Below, one piece after another: positions 8,761 through 12,309 of a stretch of 12,309 nucleotides of DNA. Position 1 is the stretch's first letter; every line of letters starts with the position of its first letter. The notes beneath the pieces are model-generated. The model was not told the DNA's origin, did no database searches, and was given only the letters and a program-made list of their open reading frames with translations. Source of the stretch: Thermomucor indicae-seudaticae (Eukaryota > Mucoromycota > Mucoromycetes > Mucorales > Lichtheimiaceae); the NCBI GenBank assembly GCA_000787465.1, contig JSYX01000806.1:1-12309 (forward strand). The letters are read 5' to 3'. The position numbers were made by a program, and so were the translations under genes.

Positions 8761-9358
8761 ATGTCCTATGCAGCACCTTATGTTGACAGCGAAGAGCTCG
8801 TGCAACTTATTAGGGACAAGTCAAAAATCCCTGGAAAAGATTACGTAGTCATTGACGTACGCGATAGTGACTTTGTGGCAAGTACCTTTTCGTCAACGTA
8901 ACTCTGATCCAATCGTCGTTAAACCACATTTACAACAGGGTGGCAACATTCCGGGCGCCATCAATGTGCCAGCTGCTCAATTGATCGATCAAGGCAATCT
9001 ACTGTTGGAGAGAATCGCCAACGTCCCACAAGTATTCTTCCACTGCGCCTTATCACAACAAAGAGGCCCTAAAGCAGCGCGGATATACAATGAAATGAGG
9101 CACCTGAATGGATATAAGACGGATCAGAAAGTAATAAGTAAACTCGAGTGGTACAATGGAGAGATTGTCATGTTGAATGGTTCCCCCCAGGTGATGGTAC
9201 TCCGAGGCGGTTTCGAAGGATGGCACGCAAAGTACCACAAAGAGCGCGACTTGATCGAGAATTATGAGCCCAGCTTGTGGGGGATCTTGGATGAGGAAGA
9301 GAAACTAGAAGAAGATAACCCGTATCTCGCTGGAATACCGAAGCCCTCAATAGATTAA
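8761..9358 (+). CDS. Cdc25/rhodanese-fold phosphatase, Ych1/Ibp1 type
   Basis: Exons 8761-8877, 8939-9130 and 9191-9358 encode 158 residues, close to the small single-domain Ych1 (148) and Ibp1 (138) proteins. The rhodanese-like fold is marked by YVVIDVRDSDFVGGNIPGAINVPA at the N-terminus (split: residues about 28-39 and 40-51), the active loop HCALSQQRGPKAA (residues 74-86; Cys75 and Arg81 of HCX5R), and LRGGFEGWHAKY near the end. The tail after about residue 125 is acidic. Relatives dephosphorylate tyrosine residues in vitro and are related to Cdc25 and Acr2 arsenate reductases; the physiological substrate is not known from the sequence. The first intron is GC-AG. The second is 60 nt, in frame and stop-free; if retained, the product has 178 residues. 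It converges with RIO1, stops 10 bp apart. Confidence 0.92.
8878..8938 (+). other. GC-AG intron 1 of the Ych1-like phosphatase gene
   Basis: The donor is GTG followed by GCAAGT and the acceptor is ACAACAG. Splicing joins RDSDFV to GGNIPGAINVP in frame, the standard rhodanese strand-loop. The nearby GTACCT would shift the frame, and reading through meets TAA. A CTGAT branch-like site lies near 8904. Confidence 0.88.
9131..9190 (+). other. Intron 2 of the phosphatase gene: 60 nt, in frame, no stop
   Basis: The donor GTAATA follows a complete codon and the acceptor is TTCCCCCCAG. The translation of the segment (20 residues beginning VISKLEWYNG) has no counterpart in family members I know, while the flanks KTDQK and VMVLRGGFEGW join naturally. 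Size and ends match the other introns. Because it is in frame, an unspliced exon cannot be excluded by eye. Confidence 0.72.
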
Positions 9359-9367
9359 ACGGCTTCT

Positions 9368-9373
9368 TTTATT
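9368..9373 (-). terminator. Poly(A) signal overlapping the RIO1 stop codon
   Basis: Minus-strand AATAAA contains the TAA stop of RIO1 (9371-9369). Cleavage 10-30 nt downstream would fall in the last exon of the opposing phosphatase gene. Another signal further on could be the one used, so this is a candidate. Confidence 0.5.
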
Positions 9374-11465
9374 TACGCTTTTGAGACTTTTTGATCTTTT
9401 GCTTCTTTTCACTCTTGGGCATTTTGTGCCTCCGCCGTTCACGGGCTTCTTCCTTTGCCTTTTGTTTTCGTTCCTTTTTGGCTTCCTTGTCTTCGAACCG
9501 CTTGCCTCTTGGTTTGCGTTCCGATTCACCATCTGAAGATGAGGATTCATCTTCAGTATTGTTATTATTATCAATCTCAGATGACAACGCGTCTTCTTCT
9601 TCCCGTCCGTTATCTAGTTTCAGATCAGCCATCTCCTGCTGCACAGACTCAGCATGCTGATCCTCCGTGAAATTGGATTCGCCCAATAGATTCGCATAAA
9701 CCAGCTGTAAAAATTAGCTTGTGGCACAACCCGTGTATTAAGGTTCACGATCCGCTTACATCCTTGCCCTCGCCTTTGGCAATCTTTTGCGTGTCTCGCT
9801 CCGCATCGACTACTTCGTCTAGTGTCTGCGGTATATATGATTGTCTAAATACTTCTTCTTCCAGCAGATCACGTTCTTTTTCTGGTTCTGCATTCAATTT
9901 GGCTTGGATCTAAGCGCACAAGGGAAATAAGAATAGGCTATTCTTTTTTCCAACAACAGATGCCTTGACCCTTACTTGCTCAAGAGCACGATCTACTTCT
10001 TCGTCCGAATTGCCAAATGACACGTCGGTAACAAACGAAAACAGATCCATCAAGCTCATGACACGGACTCCCTTCTTTGCAAAGTAATCCGTGATATTCG
10101 CCAAGTCCTTTCGCAAGAATTCAGACGCATGCGGATGATCATGTTCTACTGATTGTGATACGTCGATGATGTACAACGTCCGTGAATGGTATCTTGCACA
10201 TGAATTTCTTTTGCTTAGTACCCTTCGTCTTTTCTCACGCCGTCTATGTTACTCACAATATATTATATTCGCTCAGGTCTGCATGGACCAACTTGCATAC
10301 TTGATACATGGTTCGTACGTTCTTAATGAGCTGATAATAGAGTCCTGGATATTTTGACGTTTCGATCTGAGCATCCTTGAGACGAGGATACGCCCTGAAT
10401 CAACTGAGAAACATCTTCGTCTTCTCGAGTTCAGCTTATGTCTGTCTTACCATCCATTCTTATCACCAAGGAATTCCATAACAAGCACATGCATCCGCAA
10501 CACCAAGGCTTGCGGTGACGGGATACCCGCTTGCTGGAGTCGCCGTAAATTGCGCATTTCCTTCTCGGCCCACACTTTAACCATCTTTCGAGGATTGGAT
10601 TTACTGTAGCCGTGCCGGAAACGATATTCGCCAGTAACATACCGGTCTCGATCTTTGAACGTCAAAACGGATGTCTTGTATACTTTAATCGCACGATGTT
10701 CACCATCTTCTGTCGTAGCATGATACACATTGGCCTATATTTTACTGCTTAGGACAATCATCTTAACACCTGCCGCACATTCTGCGTTACCTCTTTGCCA
10801 GTGCTCACACAGCCGTTGATTTCATAAATAATACCACGGTTCAACATTTTAAAAAGAATGATTCTTGTTCGCGGATCGAGAGCTTGCTCGACGGTAGCCC
10901 GATCAGCTTTATCTTTATTGATGGTCCTATAAACCTTCTCCGTCAGCAAATCGTATCCTTTTTTTTCGCCCAAAGACGCTTTTACCTCTCGCCGCTAGCT
11001 TTCCTACTCACATAATCGCCTACTTGGATTCGACTTGCAAAGTGTCCCAGGCTTTCTATTTGAGTTTCCAAAACTCGTCTTCTTTCTTGCACTGGTATCG
11101 CTGCTGCTGTTGCGGCTGCTCGTCGTGCGCCCGCCGTATTCGATGCAGGGACAGGGGTTGTCTGACTAGCAGTAGCTGCTGCTGCCCTGGCCCCTACCTG
11201 TTGTCGCAACTTGTTATATTGTTTCGTAAAGTCTATACATATTCTCTATTCAGTTTTCTCTCTCTTTTTCCTCTGCATGCAATGAACTGGCTTTGTTTTC
11301 CTAACCTCCCGTGGCATTGTCCCAAAGATCTGTATCATTAAGCTCATCGTCGAGATAGTCCTCGTAATCGTCATAATCGTCGTCATCGTCTATCATGTCT
11401 TGCCCATTTCGTAGACTCTGTGGTTCTTTGTCTTCAGCAACTGTTTCCTGAGTCTGCAATGACAT
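9369..11465 (-). CDS. RIO1: RIO1-type atypical serine kinase/ATPase (40S ribosome maturation)
   Basis: Eight exons (11306-11465, 11012-11232, 10791-10934, 10451-10734, 10257-10394, 9976-10192, 9760-9909, 9369-9704) close in phase to 549 residues (human RIOK1 568, yeast 484). The N-terminus is acidic ([17 protein letters not shown]), followed by [18 protein letters not shown] and [20 protein letters not shown], both RIO1 hallmarks. The RIO domain shows [14 protein letters not shown], the P-loop STGKEANVY (171-179), Lys192 in AIKVYK, the catalytic loop [10 protein letters not shown] (Asp309, Asn314) and the metal-binding [12 protein letters not shown] (Asp326). The tail is Lys/Arg-rich, as in the family. 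RIO1 acts on late cytoplasmic pre-40S particles, promoting 20S pre-rRNA maturation (family knowledge). The start at 11465-11463 is in frame with the acidic block and has A at -3. The intron 10935-11011 is the longest in the window (77 nt), placed by its CTGAC branch site and frame. Confidence 0.95.
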
Positions 11466-11816
11466 GTTCCTTGAAATCAAGAATAAGGCCTGGCAAAAAG
11501 GAAATGCCTATCAAGCATGAAAACGAAAAGCCGTCTAAAGTGGCTTTGCGCCACGAGTCTGACGGTTTGGCATGAATGAGTGAAGCAACTTTAAAGAGTC
11601 GACTGGTTTTTGAAGTAATGTTTGCGTTGCTCGAAAGGTCTCTTTTGTGTAAAGCATAAACCAAAATTTGCGCTAAGCAGAAATTCAGTTGCATCGAGCA
11701 TAAAGTAGGATTTACGCCAGTGCAAACCATATTTGAACCGAATGAAAGGAAGAGTAATTGCGCGCAACTAATGTTACACATAGCTGCGACAGTTTGGAAC
11801 CATTCTTTGGTTTCAG
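11466..11816. promoter_or_regulatory. RIO1 upstream region
   Basis: No gene is supported here. On the minus strand, just before the RIO1 ATG, a 13-codon upstream frame (ATG 11518-11516 to TGA 11479-11477) would sit in the leader if transcription starts upstream of it. Another minus frame stays open from about 11830 to 11434 into RIO1 exon 1 but resembles nothing known. A small hairpin (GTGGC/GCCAC, 5-base loop) lies near 11540-11554. Confidence 0.45.
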
Positions 11817-12026
11817 TCAGACTGATTGATCACAGTGACGTATGATGGTCATTTTCGTATAAAAAGCTAGCCCTCGTTTGTTTCTGTTGGAGAATTTGGA
11901 ACAAGTGGGGGGGAGGTGGCATGCCTTGTAGTCACCAAAAGACAGTATATGGTTATAGCATCCATCACCCGGAAGATCCCCATTCTTCTTCAATTGCATT
12001 GCTTGGTCGAGCATTCCTCGTACCAA
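11817..12026 (-). pseudogene. Possible decayed transposase-type fragment (second piece)
   Basis: A minus-strand frame includes LVRGMLDQAMQLKKNGDLP and NHILSFGDYKACH, then degenerates into text without conserved character (several Pro/Asn/Lys runs, stop TGA). The start is not a convincing ATG, and an in-frame TAA lies upstream. It lies in a different frame from the fragment at 12067-12309, and the two cannot be joined by one intron of the size seen elsewhere in the window. The reading as a relic of a Tnp2-like fungal DNA transposon gene is only an impression from sequence flavour; it could also be chance. Confidence 0.25.
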
Positions 12027-12084
12027 GGTAAGGTCTTCTTTGCACCTTAATACATGAGGAAGTTACTCAAAATTGAATACATTT

Positions 12085-12120
12085 TGTAAAGTGATTGTTT
12101 TTGCATTGCTTTACTTTACA
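12085..12120. repeat. 8-bp inverted repeat with 20-nt loop
   Basis: TGTAAAGT at 12085-12092 is the exact reverse complement of ACTTTACA at 12113-12120. It lies at the end of the right-edge open frame, including its stop region. It could be a chance hairpin or an element end. Confidence 0.5.
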
Positions 12121-12131
12121 CCATGGGAAAA

Positions 12132-12227
12132 AAATCCGAACAAACCGTGCAAATCCGAACATATTGAAAGACCGAATACCAAATTTGTATTCTGGTAGCC
12201 CACAAGGCAGACAATACAAATCCGAGC
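12132..12227. repeat. Three dispersed copies of AAATCCGA(A/G)C
   Basis: Copies stand at 12132-12141, 12151-12160 (both AAATCCGAAC) and 12218-12227 (AAATCCGAGC). ATTTGTATT near 12183-12191 and AATACAAAT near 12213-12221 form a 9-bp inverted pair that overlaps the third copy. They lie where the right-edge translation stops looking like protein. Confidence 0.55.
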
Positions 12228-12309
12228 AGACGACGGTCATTCCGAATTGCTCCAAAACCTTAAGCTCTTCAAGCAGCGGCTGCAAAAAACTGTCAATGTC
12301 CTTGGTGTG

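Larger units (their letters stand above)
12067..12309 (-). pseudogene. Partial minus-strand coding fragment at the right edge, possible Tnp2-like transposase relic
   Basis: The frame is open from the right edge to TGA at 12069-12067, about 80 codons, so its start lies outside the window. The first third reads like real protein: HTKDIDSFLQPLLEEL, then KVLEQFGMTVVCSD. The phrase 'xKDIDxFLxPLxxELKxLxxxGM' recalls the upstream part of Tnp2-type transposases abundant in fungi. After about codon 31 the translation becomes Cys/Phe-rich and the DNA shows short direct and inverted repeats, suggesting the coding part has been interrupted or replaced. It could instead be the last exon of an unknown gene. 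The assignment is inference from memory of the family flavour. Confidence 0.35.

Noticed and set aside
9391..9660. Plus-strand ORF rich in Ser, Phe and Leu opposite the RIO1 tail
   Set aside because: It is the antisense shadow of the Lys/Glu/Asp/Ser-rich RIO1 C-terminus, whose sense frame is clearly coding.
11434..11830. Minus-strand frame open for about 132 codons overlapping the RIO1 start
   Set aside because: It ends inside RIO1 exon 1 in a different frame, its composition (Cys/Leu/Ser-rich) is not convincing, and I recognise no domain. It is probably chance in the RIO1 promoter.

Overview
The window reads as nuclear DNA of an intron-rich, gene-dense fungus. It holds five split protein genes with 34 inferred introns, all 53-77 nt, most with a CTGAC/CTAAC/CTGAT-like branch site shortly before the acceptor. 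Their products are closest to PPWD1/Cyp15, TBC1D5, a fungal GT2 glycosyltransferase, Ych1/Ibp1-type phosphatases and RIO1. Short introns, and the presence of PPWD1 and TBC1D5 families (which budding yeast lacks), fit an early-diverging fungus such as a mucoromycete or mortierellid. That placement is inference, because no sequence search was possible.

Layout, left to right. 1-318: nothing recognised. 319-389 (+): tRNA-Gly(UCC). 520-3228 (+): spliceosomal WD40-cyclophilin, 14 exons. 3242-5834 (-): TBC1D5-like Rab GAP, 11 exons. 5835-6379: TBC promoter side plus the 3' UTR of the next gene. 6380-8240 (-): multi-pass GT2 glycosyltransferase, 3 exons. 8241-8760: shared divergent promoter. 8761-9358 (+): Cdc25/rhodanese-fold phosphatase of the Ych1/Ibp1 type, 3 exons. 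9369-11465 (-): RIO1 kinase, 8 exons. 11466-12309: RIO1 upstream region, then on the minus strand two short frames that look like a decayed transposase-type gene running off the right edge.

The genes are housekeeping functions from different pathways: mRNA splicing, endosome/retromer Rab control, surface polysaccharide synthesis, phosphatase signalling and 40S ribosome maturation. No operon-like logic or defence/mobile system is visible. The notable features are structural. Two convergent pairs have stop codons only 13 and 10 bp apart. There are two GC-AG introns, two in-frame stop-free introns, and a strong in-frame alternative donor that would delete the cyclophilin catalytic core. The glycosyltransferase carries QxxRH in place of QxxRW. 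I found no convincing new biological system; the right-edge relic and the unexplained open stretch at 5847-6137 are the least explained parts.
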